Source: Bacillus thermotolerans (GTDB lineage Bacteria; Bacillota; Bacilli; Bacillales; Domibacillaceae). Taken from it: a DNA stretch of 64,000 nucleotides. Position 1 is the stretch's first letter, and the number at the start of each line of letters is the position of its first letter. The translations under genes were made by a program, and so were the position numbers. Below are positions 25,828-34,774 of this stretch, in pieces. The notes under the pieces are model-generated. The model was not told the origin of the DNA, ran no database searches, and worked only from the letters and a program-made list of their open reading frames with translations. The DNA lies in assembly GCF_000812025.2 (NCBI RefSeq), contig NZ_JWJE02000015.1:17197-81196 (forward strand), in the 5' to 3' direction.

Positions 25828-26709
25828 ATGACGAAGTACAAGGCGGGTATTATAGGTTCAGGGAATATTGGAACAGATTTAATGTATAAGCTTGAGCGGA
25901 GTGATCAGTTAGAAATGAATGTAATGGTCGGCATCGATCCTTCTTCAGAAGGGCTAAAGCGGGCTAAAGAGCGCGGATACCATGTTATCACAGATGGCAT
26001 TGAAGGGTTGATGAAGCAGCCAGAGCTTGTGGATATTGTGTTTGATGCTACGACAGCAGGTGCTCACAAATACCATCATGATCAGTTGACGGCAATTGGC
26101 AAAAAGGTGATTGATTTAACGCCAGCAGCGATCGGCCCATTTGTTGTGCCACCGGTTAATTTAGATCAGCATTTATCCGAGCCAAACGTCAATATGGTTA
26201 CGTGCGGGGGGCAGGCAACTATCCCGATCGTTCATGCTATTCACCGCGCGGCGCCGGTGAAGTATGCAGAAATTGTAGCAACTGTCTCCAGTAAAAGTGC
26301 AGGACCGGGTACGAGAGCCAATATTGATGAATTTACCCGGACAACGGCGAGAGCAATTGAAGAGGTTGGGGGAGCTGAAAAAGGAAAAGCGATCATTATC
26401 TTAAATCCTGCGGACCCTCCAATTATTATGCGTGACACCGTTCATGTACTTGTAGCAGAGGAAGGAAAGGAAGCGGAAATTCTTGCTTCTATAGAAGATA
26501 TGGTGAAGGAAGTACAAAATTATGTGCCAGGCTATCGGCTGCGCAGCGCTCCGCAGTTTGATGGGACAAAGGTGTCTGTTTTTATTGAGGTAGAAGGAGC
26601 AGGGGATTTCTTCCCGCCTTACTCTGGCAATCTAGATATTATGACGGCCGCAGCAGCAAAAGTAGGGAATGAGATGACGAGGCAATTAACAGCGATAGCA
26701 TCCAGATAA
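25828..26709 (+). CDS. dmpF: Acetaldehyde dehydrogenase, acylating (DmpF/MhpF)
   Basis: 293 residues. NAD-binding [13 protein letters not shown] at residues 8-20 and catalytic Cys126 in [10 protein letters not shown]. It converts acetaldehyde plus CoA to acetyl-CoA, working in a complex with the aldolase encoded next, which channels acetaldehyde to it. Length and gene order match dmpF. AGGAGG precedes the ATG. Confidence 0.95.
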   Translation: MTKYKAGIIGSGNIGTDLMYKLERSDQLEMNVMVGIDPSSEGLKRAKERGYHVITDGIEGLMKQPELVDIVFDATTAGAHKYHHDQLTAIGKKVIDLTPAAIGPFVVPPVNLDQHLSEPNVNMVTCGGQATIPIVHAIHRAAPVKYAEIVATVSSKSAGPGTRANIDEFTRTTARAIEEVGGAEKGKAIIILNPADPPIIMRDTVHVLVAEEGKEAEILASIEDMVKEVQNYVPGYRLRSAPQFDGTKVSVFIEVEGAGDFFPPYSGNLDIMTAAAAKVGNEMTRQLTAIASR

Positions 26710-26720
26710 GGAGGGATAAA

Positions 26721-27740
26721 ATGGGGAAACGAAGCTTTAACATTTTAGATGTAACACTGCGCGACGGCAGTCATGCGGTAAAACATTCCTTTACTGAAGA
26801 GCAGGTCAGACAGGTAGCAAGAGGCCTAGACCAAGCAGGCGTTCGTTACTTTGAGGTATCACACGGAGACGGCCTTGGCGGGTCATCTCTACAATACGGG
26901 TTATCGGCAGTGGATGAGATGAAGTTGATTGAGGCAGCAGTGGACGAATGTGAGCAGGCGGAAGTATCCGTGTTGTTGCTTCCAGGTATTGGCGTGAAAG
27001 AAGACTTGGAGGATGCTGTAAAGGCAGGGGCGAAAATGGTTCGCGTAGCGACTCATGTAACGGAAGCCGATGTGGCCCGCCAGCAAATAGAGCTTGGAAG
27101 AAATCTAGGTTTAAAAACAATTGGTTTCTTAATGATGGCTCATATGGCACCGGTTGACAAGCTAATCGAGCAGGCGAAGTTATTTGAAAGCTATGGAGCA
27201 GAAGTTGTCTATGTAACCGATTCAGCTGGTGCTTTAATGCCCCATGAAGTGAAAGAGCGAGTGTCCGCACTAAAAGATCATCTTTCATGTAAGGTAGGTT
27301 TTCATGGACACAACAACTTGTCGCTTGCTATGGCCAATACAATCGCTGCGGTAGAGGCTGGAGCCGCTTACGTTGATGGAAGCCTCCGCTGCTTAGGAGC
27401 TGGAAGCGGGAATACGCAAACAGAAGTAATGGCTGCAGTGTTTGAGCGCCTCGGCTATCAAACAGGTATCGATTTATATAAAGTAATGGATGTTGCGAAT
27501 GATGTAGTGGCGAAGATTATGCCTCGTCCTCAAGAGATTACGGGTTCTAGTCTGATTATGGGATATTCGGGCGTGTATTCAAGCTTTTTACTTCATACTC
27601 ATGATGCAGCGAAGAAATTTGGTGTGGATGAGCGCAGTATTTTAATTGAACTTGGAAAAATGCAGGCAGTCGGCGGGCAGGAAGATTTGATTTATGAGGT
27701 GGCTGCGGACATTTCTAAGAGAAACAAAGCGCTAGTATAG
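26721..27740 (+). CDS. dmpG: 4-hydroxy-2-oxovalerate aldolase (DmpG/MhpE)
   Basis: 339 residues, HMG-like TIM-barrel aldolase. LDVTLRDGSHAVKHSF (residues 9-24) carries the catalytic Arg and metal-binding Asp, and GFHGHNN (about 193-199) supplies the metal-binding His pair. It splits 4-hydroxy-2-oxovalerate into pyruvate and acetaldehyde and partners with the preceding dehydrogenase. AGGAGG precedes the ATG. Confidence 0.95.
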   Translation: MGKRSFNILDVTLRDGSHAVKHSFTEEQVRQVARGLDQAGVRYFEVSHGDGLGGSSLQYGLSAVDEMKLIEAAVDECEQAEVSVLLLPGIGVKEDLEDAVKAGAKMVRVATHVTEADVARQQIELGRNLGLKTIGFLMMAHMAPVDKLIEQAKLFESYGAEVVYVTDSAGALMPHEVKERVSALKDHLSCKVGFHGHNNLSLAMANTIAAVEAGAAYVDGSLRCLGAGSGNTQTEVMAAVFERLGYQTGIDLYKVMDVANDVVAKIMPRPQEITGSSLIMGYSGVYSSFLLHTHDAAKKFGVDERSILIELGKMQAVGGQEDLIYEVAADISKRNKALV

Positions 27741-27759
27741 AGAGAAGGGGCGAACTGAA

Positions 27760-28551
27760 ATGGTGATAACTGAGCTGGTTGATTATATTGCCTACGAGCT
27801 GTTTCAGGCAGAGGCAGAAGGTAAGGAAGTCGACAAATTCACTGAGCTTTATCCAGAGCTTGACTTAGGGCTTGCCTATGAGATTCAGAAGAGATTAGTT
27901 GAGTTAAAGGTGGAAAAACACCAGACAAGAAGATCAGGATACAAGCTTGGGCTCACGAGTAAAGCTAAGCAAGAGATGATGGGTGTACATGAGCCTACAT
28001 ATGGTGTTTTGCTTGAGGATATGCAGTTGATGGAAGGACAAGAAGTGTCTATTGCTCCTTTTATTCACGCTAAGATCGAGCCAGAAATTGCTTTCATTTT
28101 TAATAAAGAGGTCAGCGGACCGTCTATCAATACAGCGGATATTCTTGATGCTACCGCTTATATTGCGCCAGCTATGGAGGTTATTGATAGTCGCTACCGT
28201 AATTTTAATTTTACCTTGGCAGACGTGGTAGCAGATAACTCCTCTTCTTCCCGCTATATCATGAGCGAAAAGCTTTATCGCCTGGAAGATATTGATTTGC
28301 GCCTCATGGGGATGGTGTTCAAGAAAAACAGTCAAATTGAATCAACAAGTACCGGGGCTGCGGTTATGGGACATCCGGCAAGAGCCATAGCATGGATGGC
28401 GAATGAGCTTTCTAGGAGCGGCCAATCGATTAAACCGGGAGATGTGGTTCTTTCTGGCGCGCTTGCCGGTGCGGTTGAAATACATGCAGGCGATCATTTT
28501 TCTGTACAGTTTGATGGTATCGGATCATTAGACATCTCGTTTAAAGAATAG
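27760..28551 (+). CDS. dmpH: 4-oxalocrotonate decarboxylase (DmpH/XylI type)
   Basis: 263 residues, homologous to the hydratase encoded at 25040. It has YKLGLTSKAKQEMMGV (about 62-77), AKIEPEIAFIF and AMEVIDSRYRNFNF. It decarboxylates 2-oxo-hex-4-enedioate to 2-oxopent-4-enoate. The identification as decarboxylase is by position between the aldolase and the tautomerase, as in dmpGHI; a swap of function with the other homolog cannot be excluded by motif alone. AGAAGGGG ribosome binding site. Confidence 0.85.
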   Translation: MVITELVDYIAYELFQAEAEGKEVDKFTELYPELDLGLAYEIQKRLVELKVEKHQTRRSGYKLGLTSKAKQEMMGVHEPTYGVLLEDMQLMEGQEVSIAPFIHAKIEPEIAFIFNKEVSGPSINTADILDATAYIAPAMEVIDSRYRNFNFTLADVVADNSSSSRYIMSEKLYRLEDIDLRLMGMVFKKNSQIESTSTGAAVMGHPARAIAWMANELSRSGQSIKPGDVVLSGALAGAVEIHAGDHFSVQFDGIGSLDISFKE

Positions 28552-28568
28552 AAGAGGAGTGATATGCT

Positions 28569-28784
28569 GTGCCTTTCATCCAAATAAATATTATCGAAGG
28601 AAGAACACCTGAAAAAAAGGAGCGGCTTATTCGTGAGGTGACAGATAAGGTAGCAGACATTCTTGAAAGCCCCGTACAAAACGTTCGAGTAATGATTAAT
28701 GAGATGCCGCCAGAGCATTGGGGAATTGCCGGTGAGTCTGTAAAAAGAAGAAATGAACAAGAAGCAAAGGGGGTAAGGTCATGA
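28569..28784 (+). CDS. dmpI: 4-oxalocrotonate tautomerase
   Basis: 71 residues starting GTG-Pro. After Met removal Pro1 is the catalytic base, with Arg11 and Arg39 in their usual positions and Trp50 in place of the usual Phe50. It interconverts 4-oxalocrotonate tautomers for the decarboxylase. AGAGGAGTGATAT precedes the start. The stop overlaps the next start (ATGA). Confidence 0.93.
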   Translation: MPFIQINIIEGRTPEKKERLIREVTDKVADILESPVQNVRVMINEMPPEHWGIAGESVKRRNEQEAKGVRS

Positions 28785-30256
28785 CGAATACAAAAGTTAA
28801 GGTAAGAGAGGTAAAGCTTTATATTGATGGGGAGTATGTAGAATCCAGCAATGGATCAACTTTTGAAGTGAAAAACCCAGCCACACAAGAAGTCATTGCC
28901 CAGGTACACGAAGCCACAAAGGAAGACGTGGACCGGGCTTGCCGGGCGGCCCGTCGCGCATTTGAAGAGGGACCATGGCGTACAATGTCTCCAGCAGAAC
29001 GGTCAAGTAAAATCCGCCGCATGGCAGAAATTATTATTGAACGCAAAGAGGAACTTGCACGTTTAGAAGCACTGGACGTCGGAAAGCCTTACCCGGTGGC
29101 TCTAGAAAAAGAAATTCCGCGAGCTGCCCATAATTTAAAATTCTTTGCGGATTTCATGGAGCAGCAAGGCGGGGAAGTGTATCCGATGGGAGAAGAATAT
29201 TTAAATTATACGCGTTATGAACCTGTTGGTGTAGCCGCTCTTATTACACCCTGGAACCTGCCGTTTATGCTAACAACATGGAAGCTGGGCCCTTGCCTTG
29301 CTACAGGAAACACAGCTGTGATCAAGCCTGCAGAGGTCACACCACTGACTGTTTCGCTTCTCGGTGAAATAGCGAAAGAAGCCGGTATTCCAGACGGAGT
29401 AGTAAATGTTGTGCAAGGATTTGGGCCAAACTCAGCAGGAGAGTTCATGACGACACATCCGGAAGTAGATTTAATTTCGTTTACAGGTGAAACATCGACA
29501 GGCAAGGCAATCATGAAAAATGGTGCTGATTCATTGAAGAAAGTATCATTCGAGCTTGGAGGCAAAGCCGCGAATATCATATTTGAAGATGCAAATCTTG
29601 ATAAAGCTGTACCTACTTCTATCCAAGCTGCTTTTATGAATTCAGGACAAGTCTGCCTGGCGGGCTCTCGAATTCTCGTTCAACGTTCTATATTCTCGGA
29701 GTTTGTAGAGCGCTTTAAGAAGGCGGCTTCGGAATTAAAAGTCGGAGATCCGCAAGATACGCAAACGAACATGGGACCTGTTGTAAGTGAAGAGCATTAT
29801 CAAAAGGTAACAAGCTATCTCGGTATTGCTGAGGAGGAAGACTCTGAACTTGTTTATGGCGGAAAACGCCCTGATTTGCCTGAATATTTAAACAAAGGAT
29901 ATTATTTGGAGCCCACGATCTTCATCCAAGAAAACCCTCAAGCGCGTATTTGCCAAGAAGAAATCTTTGGGCCCGTAGTCACGCTGATCCCATTCGATAT
30001 GGAGGAAGAAGCCTTAGAGATTGCTAACAGCACCGAATATGGGTTAAACGGTGTTATTTGGACAGATAACTTACAGCGTGCCCATCGAGTCTCACATGAT
30101 GTCCGGGCGGGAACTATCTGGGTTAACTGCTGGTTCGTCCGTGATTTGCGAGCTCCTTTTGGAGGCTTTAAGAAAAGTGGAATTGGCCGCGAAGGAGGCC
30201 ATCACAGCCTTGAGTTCTTCAGCGAGGCCAAAAATATTTGTATTGCGCTGAAATAA
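28781..30256 (+). CDS. dmpC: 2-hydroxymuconic semialdehyde dehydrogenase (DmpC/XylG type)
   Basis: 491-residue aldehyde dehydrogenase. It has the cofactor segment TPWNLPFMLTTWK (about 152-164), the catalytic Glu in FELGGKAANI (about 257-266) and the catalytic Cys in NSGQVCLAG (about 287-295). It oxidises 2-hydroxymuconic semialdehyde from ring cleavage to 4-oxalocrotonate. Substrate assignment comes from the operon. It overlaps the tautomerase gene by 4 bases. Confidence 0.9.
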   Translation: MTNTKVKVREVKLYIDGEYVESSNGSTFEVKNPATQEVIAQVHEATKEDVDRACRAARRAFEEGPWRTMSPAERSSKIRRMAEIIIERKEELARLEALDVGKPYPVALEKEIPRAAHNLKFFADFMEQQGGEVYPMGEEYLNYTRYEPVGVAALITPWNLPFMLTTWKLGPCLATGNTAVIKPAEVTPLTVSLLGEIAKEAGIPDGVVNVVQGFGPNSAGEFMTTHPEVDLISFTGETSTGKAIMKNGADSLKKVSFELGGKAANIIFEDANLDKAVPTSIQAAFMNSGQVCLAGSRILVQRSIFSEFVERFKKAASELKVGDPQDTQTNMGPVVSEEHYQKVTSYLGIAEEEDSELVYGGKRPDLPEYLNKGYYLEPTIFIQENPQARICQEEIFGPVVTLIPFDMEEEALEIANSTEYGLNGVIWTDNLQRAHRVSHDVRAGTIWVNCWFVRDLRAPFGGFKKSGIGREGGHHSLEFFSEAKNICIALK

Positions 30257-30341
30257 GTACAGCAACAAGGTGCATAAATTTGCGGGAAACCGGCCGATTA
30301 TCTGTTTGCCTTGTCAATTTCCTCAAAAGGTGGGAGAAAAA

Positions 30342-30608
30342 ATGAAATTGTCTGCTGCTGAAAAAGTTACTGTTCAGTCACTTCCTGGTCATTCATTGCT
30401 ACAAGCGGCGTTAAGTCAGAAGGTGAATATTTCATATGCCTGCACAAGGGGTGGCTGCGGCATGTGTAAAGTAAAAGTAGAAAGTGGAAAATTTCAACTA
30501 GGGCTCTGTTCAAAAACAGCTTTGGATGATCTGGAGCGAAGAGACGGAATCGTCCTAGCTTGTAAAACCTTCCCAGAGGAAGATGTCACGATCACCTTTG
30601 TTCAATAA
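30342..30608 (+). CDS. Plant-type [2Fe-2S] ferredoxin (DmpQ/XylT-like)
   Basis: About 88 residues, single [2Fe-2S] domain with ligands in CTRGGCGMC and a fourth Cys in LACKTF. XylT/DmpQ ferredoxins re-reduce the oxidised iron of catechol 2,3-dioxygenase; this role is inferred from the operon. The ATG at 30342 was preferred over an in-frame ATG at 30270 because AGGTGGGAG sits just upstream and the extra N-terminal residues do not belong to the fold. It is the last structural gene of the operon. Confidence 0.85.
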   Translation: MKLSAAEKVTVQSLPGHSLLQAALSQKVNISYACTRGGCGMCKVKVESGKFQLGLCSKTALDDLERRDGIVLACKTFPEEDVTITFVQ

Positions 30609-30951
30609 AGACTATGTCATGTTACTTTAGCTTCTTATAATGCAACTAAAATAATGAGAATTATCTCTGCTGGTTTCTATATTGCTCTTTAGAGCGTTCC
30701 TTATACCAGTTTCCATAAGGGTCTCTTTAAAACTGTTCTCTCTATTTTATAGATTTACCCATAGCCGCTAGGTGACATGCCGAGCGGCTGACTGGCTGTT
30801 ATTCCTTAAATGTCAGTTAGAGTGGTTGCAGGGTGAAAAAGTTGGAATTTTCAATTATTATGTAAAATATAGAAAGCGCTTTCTGTAAATATAAGATAAA
30901 TAGTAGAGTTTTGTGGCAGTCCGCTGAAAAAGAAAGTACAAAGGTGGGAGA
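30609..30951. other. Gap between ferredoxin and regulator genes
   Basis: 343 bases without a convincing gene. A hairpin AGCCGCT...AGCGGCT lies at 30763-30789 without a T-run, so it is not a standard terminator. A cre-like palindrome is at 30871-30884. No strong terminator for the phenol operon is seen; read-through into the regulator is possible. Confidence 0.5.
30871..30884. promoter_or_regulatory. cre-like operator before the aromatic regulator gene
   Basis: AGAAAGCGCTTTCT is a perfect 14-base palindrome containing the complete cre core and differing from the consensus only at the outermost bases. It lies 68 bases before the regulator start, well placed for CcpA repression of the activator and thereby of the pathway. 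Confidence 0.6.
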
Positions 30952-32814
30952 ATGATGGAGACAACACAGTCTCTCGTACAAACACTAAATTTGACTTGCC
31001 GGGAAGGATTGGTATACACAGATGAGGTTCGGTCGCTTCTTATTCCAGCAGAGGCTTTTGGTACGCTAAGAAAAGACTTGATTAAGAACATAGGAATCGA
31101 ACGAATGAGAGCTTTTCTTTTTCGCTACGGCTGGAATCTTGGAAGGCAGGATGCAGAGCAGGCACCCCCGGAGCCGTCTAGCTCCTTAAAGGAGAAGGTT
31201 AGCTATGGACCGGTAGTTCATTCTCTAAAGGGGCACGTTCAGGCGTCATTAAGGAGCTTGGATATTACGGAAGAAGGCTCCAAAGTAACACACTTTTATA
31301 TGGAGGGCACATGGAAATACTCTTATGAAGCAGTTGAGCATGTAAAGAACTTTGGCTTATCGGATCACCCTATTTGTTATACGCTGACTGGTTATGCAAG
31401 CGGCTATATTTCAAAGCTGATCGGAGAGACAGTTATCTTTAAGGAAACAGCATGTGCAGGAGCAGGAGCAGAGGAATGTCAGTGGGTGGGCCGGTTAGTA
31501 TCAGAGTGGGGAGATGCTGCAGATGAACAGCTTAGCTACTTTGAGGAACTTCCTATATTACAGGAGCTTGAGCATACTCATCAGCATCTAATAGAAGAGA
31601 AGAATAACCTTGCAAAAGTAACAGCTGTCCATGAAATGCTGACTGAGGAAATTGTGAAAGGGAATCACCTTGATTCCATTGTTCGCGTTATGTACGAGCA
31701 GACAGGTATACCAGTATTAATTGAAAACTCCTACCATGAACCACTCGCATACGAAGGCCTCTCGCAGGAGCGCCTCAAGCAGGAAATGCAAGATACGGAT
31801 TGGAGTAAACAGTCTATTTATAAAACAAAAGCAATCGAGACAAAAGCGGGGACACGCCTGGTTAAGCCTGTGTCTTTGCAAGGGGAGATCGTTGCCTATT
31901 GTTCTTTCTTCTTTGAGGAAAGGAAGCTGATAAATTCTCAAATTGTTTCTATGTTCATTGAAAAACTATCATCTGTTTGTTCGCTGGTACTCTTGAATGA
32001 AAAAACTAAATTCGAAGAGGCCGAACGAATGAAGGGGCGCTTTTTAGAGGAAATTCTAAATAAGAAATATGATGAGAAGAAAGATATATTAAAGCGCGCA
32101 GGCTTTATTTCTCTTGATTTATCGAAGCCTTACTATATATGTGTCGTACAGTATAAATTGCCGGAACATAATACAGAAAGAGAGCTTGCTTTTCACGACA
32201 TTGTGTTGAAAGAGACATCCACTTACTTTAGAAATGAAAAGGTTGACACATTAATTGGCCAGCGTTGTTCTAGTATTATTGTGTTAATCACAGAGCCTGA
32301 ACAAGGGGAACAGGCGGTCACAGATCTATGTTGGGCCCTTCTGAACAAACTTGAATCTATTGACGGCCAAGTTGATTTTCAAGTAGGAATCAGTCTGAAA
32401 AGCGATAATATTATTCAATCAGCAGAAGCGTATAAGGAAGCGCTGACCGCTTCACGAATCGCCTCTAGGAACCTGCCGGTCGTTACTTTTGAATCACTCG
32501 GTATTGTCGGCTTGCTAGCCAATGATTACCATGAAAAAGAGTTAGAGAAACTGGCCAAGTCTACACTAGGACCTCTCTATGGCGAAGGGGATGAGAAAAA
32601 AATAGAGCTTTTGAAGACGTTATATGTTTTTCTGCTGAATGGCGGAAACCATGAACAGACTTCCGAAGACATAGGCTTATCCATTAGCGGACTTCGTTAC
32701 CGGATAAGTAAAATCACCTCCATCTTACAATGCAGCCTGCGTGATGCCGAGGAGAATTTTCATCTCTTACTCGCATTGAAAGCCTTAAAGTTCACTGGAA
32801 AATTAGACGTGTAG
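30952..32814 (+). CDS. Aromatic-sensing regulator: XylR_N plus V4R sensor fused to a PucR-type output
   Basis: 620 residues. The first about 190 match the XylR_N/V4R sensory region of phenol-responsive activators. The zinc ligands of MopR (Cys155, Glu178, Cys181, Cys189) correspond in identical spacing to Cys142, Glu165, Cys168 and Cys176, and Trp121 is 21 residues before the first Cys as in MopR (Trp134). His95 is the likely counterpart of MopR His106. There is no AAA+ or GAFTGA module. Instead residues about 210-540 look like a PucR/CdaR-type regulatory region, and the C-terminus (ETSEDIGLSISGLRYRISKI and around) is a PucR-type helix-turn-helix. It probably activates the phenol operon upstream in response to phenols, with SigA polymerase. 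Confidence 0.88.
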   Translation: MMETTQSLVQTLNLTCREGLVYTDEVRSLLIPAEAFGTLRKDLIKNIGIERMRAFLFRYGWNLGRQDAEQAPPEPSSSLKEKVSYGPVVHSLKGHVQASLRSLDITEEGSKVTHFYMEGTWKYSYEAVEHVKNFGLSDHPICYTLTGYASGYISKLIGETVIFKETACAGAGAEECQWVGRLVSEWGDAADEQLSYFEELPILQELEHTHQHLIEEKNNLAKVTAVHEMLTEEIVKGNHLDSIVRVMYEQTGIPVLIENSYHEPLAYEGLSQERLKQEMQDTDWSKQSIYKTKAIETKAGTRLVKPVSLQGEIVAYCSFFFEERKLINSQIVSMFIEKLSSVCSLVLLNEKTKFEEAERMKGRFLEEILNKKYDEKKDILKRAGFISLDLSKPYYICVVQYKLPEHNTERELAFHDIVLKETSTYFRNEKVDTLIGQRCSSIIVLITEPEQGEQAVTDLCWALLNKLESIDGQVDFQVGISLKSDNIIQSAEAYKEALTASRIASRNLPVVTFESLGIVGLLANDYHEKELEKLAKSTLGPLYGEGDEKKIELLKTLYVFLLNGGNHEQTSEDIGLSISGLRYRISKITSILQCSLRDAEENFHLLLALKALKFTGKLDV

Positions 32815-32977
32815 TGGAGGGAAGGCGCACTAATAAGTATAGAGATGTCATAATATGTTAGAGTCATAAAAAAGTCTATAGATTTAGCGGGGAGCTAAAT
32901 GAAAACTTCAGGTTGTCTAGCCTTAGTGATTCCTCATTTCCCTTTAAGAGATAAAGCAGAATTTTGTTTTAAAAAAA

Positions 32978-33010
32978 GAGCAAGCCTGCTTTTTAAGCGA
33001 GGTCTTGCTC
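32978..33010 (-). terminator. Intrinsic terminator overlapping the end of the small membrane protein gene
   Basis: On the minus strand GAGCAAG pairs with CTTGCTC, with further pairing inside, followed by seven T. The stem includes the last codons and the stop of the gene. The stem is symmetric, but the plus strand has only a short T-rich segment, so it serves mainly the minus strand. Confidence 0.8.
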
Positions 33011-33232
33011 CATGTGCCTAGGCTGTTGCTCCAGCATGTTTAACTCCATTTGCTTCATTTCGAGGCGAAGCTTCTCTGTTTCGAGGACATAATTTTTTTG
33101 CTTGAGCTTTTCGAGCTCGATTTCATCCTTGATGATCTCGTGCTTGATCCGCATTTGTTTGCGGAGGTGAGACGTGACAATCGCAACGAGCGGGATTGAA
33201 AAGATCATGACAACCGTAATGAATTCTGTCAT
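32993..33232 (-). CDS. Small membrane protein with cytoplasmic coiled coil, unknown function
   Basis: 79 residues: an N-terminal transmembrane helix (TEFITVVMIFSIPLVAIV) followed by a charged helix rich in Glu, Lys and Leu with heptad spacing (about residues 28-72), so a tail-exposed coiled coil. No family with known function recognised. ATG at 33232 with GGGGTG upstream; an upstream ATG at 33271 would add 13 residues without a ribosome binding site. Confidence 0.65.
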   Translation of the reverse strand: MTEFITVVMIFSIPLVAIVTSHLRKQMRIKHEIIKDEIELEKLKQKNYVLETEKLRLEMKQMELNMLEQQPRHMEQDLA

Positions 33233-33327
33233 TAACAGCACCCCATTTACATTGTTTGTCCCATTATACAATAATATGGAAGAGGGAGAAACCGGTGATA
33301 GATCCGGATTCTAAAGTTAAGGACCGC

Positions 33328-34563
33328 TTAGGAAGCTTTTTCTTCAAACAGCTTCGCGATTTCGACGATGACCTTTACAGCCTGCTCCATCACATCGACA
33401 GAGATGTATTCAAATCGTCCGTGAAAGTTCTCGCCGCCTGTGAAGATATTTGGTGTCGGCAAGCCCATGTAGGACAGCTGAGAGCCGTCTGTGCCGCCGC
33501 GGATCGGCTCGACGATCGGTTCAATATGAAGCTTCTTCATCGCCTCGTAGGCAATATCTACGACCTCTCGCACTGGCTCGATCTTCTCTCTCATATTGTA
33601 GTATTGATCATTCATCTCCAGCTGGACCCGCTCTTCTCCATATTTCTCTTGAAGCTCTTTCACAATAGTAGTCAGCAGCTGCTTGCGGCCGGCAAACTTT
33701 TCCTTATCGTGATCTCTTATAATGTAGTTCAATTCAGTTTTTTCTACGTCCCCGCTCATAGAAATTAGATGATAGAACCCTTCATATCCTTCTGTGAATT
33801 CAGGTGCTTCTTCAGCAGGGAGCTTTTCATGCAGCTCCATGGCGATTTTCGAAGAATGGATCATTTTGTTTTTCGCTGAACCAGGGTGCACGTTTTTTCC
33901 GTAGCACGTAACCTTCGCTGCCGCTGCATTAAAGCTTTCGTATTGCAGTTCGCCGAGAGGACCGCCATCAATCGTATAGGCATAAGCAGCATGAAAAGCC
34001 TGTACATCGAATTTGTGGGGACCTCTGCCGATTTCTTCGTCGGGGGTGAAGGCGATTCGAATGGTGCCGTGCTTGATTTCAGGGTGCTGAATTAAATATT
34101 CCATCGCGGTCATGATTTCTGTAATGCCTGCCTTATTATCAGCGCCAAGCAGGGTCGTCCCGTCTGTTGTGACAAGCGTATGGCCCTTGTAGCCCGCAAG
34201 TTCAGGGAAATCATTTGGAGACAGGGCAATTGATAGCGATTGATTCAACACAATATCTTTTCCGTCATAGCTTTCAACAACCTGTGGTTTGACGTTTTCT
34301 CCGGTGAAATCCGTCGCCGTATCTACGTGTGCCAGGAAGCCGATAACGGGCACCTCCTTGTCCGTATTGGACGGCAAGGTCGCCATTAAATAACCATTTT
34401 CATCAACTGTAACCTCCTGCATGCCGATGCGGTTTAACTCTTCCTCCAGCATGCGCAGTAATGTCCATTGTCCCGGAGTTGAAGGGGTTGTATCGCTGTT
34501 TTCATTCGATTGGGTGTTCACTTTTACATAGGAAGTAAATCTGTCAATTAACGTTTGCTTCAT
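33328..34563 (-). CDS. pepT: Peptidase T (tripeptide aminopeptidase)
   Basis: 411 residues, M20 family. The dizinc site is visible in [11 protein letters not shown] (His, Asp), GADNKAGI (Asp), TPDEEIGRG (Glu pair) and the C-terminal ENFHGRFEY (His). It releases N-terminal residues from tripeptides in the cytosol. AAAGGAG lies 10 bases before the ATG. It appears to be a single-gene unit on the minus strand, divergent from the SIR2-like gene. Confidence 0.95.
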   Translation of the reverse strand: MKQTLIDRFTSYVKVNTQSNENSDTTPSTPGQWTLLRMLEEELNRIGMQEVTVDENGYLMATLPSNTDKEVPVIGFLAHVDTATDFTGENVKPQVVESYDGKDIVLNQSLSIALSPNDFPELAGYKGHTLVTTDGTTLLGADNKAGITEIMTAMEYLIQHPEIKHGTIRIAFTPDEEIGRGPHKFDVQAFHAAYAYTIDGGPLGELQYESFNAAAAKVTCYGKNVHPGSAKNKMIHSSKIAMELHEKLPAEEAPEFTEGYEGFYHLISMSGDVEKTELNYIIRDHDKEKFAGRKQLLTTIVKELQEKYGEERVQLEMNDQYYNMREKIEPVREVVDIAYEAMKKLHIEPIVEPIRGGTDGSQLSYMGLPTPNIFTGGENFHGRFEYISVDVMEQAVKVIVEIAKLFEEKAS

Positions 34564-34774
34564 AAATAGACAGCTCCTTTATTAATCTTGCTTTTATTTT
34601 AGCATAGAGGGTGGAGGAAGATGGAAAAATAAAACCAGCTGTATGGGAGAAGAGCATGTTCCATATATATACATATAGAAGCAGATTGAAACCGAATAGC
34701 CAGGGGAAAAGGTATATGATATTTGATATGCTTAAAGAGTGAACAATGATGCTTGTCTGGAAAGGTGGTACAGG

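Noticed and set aside
34739..34774. Upstream GTG start for the SIR2-like protein
   Set aside because: AAAGGTGG lies between that GTG and the ATG at 34775, and the added residues do not belong to the SIR2 fold.
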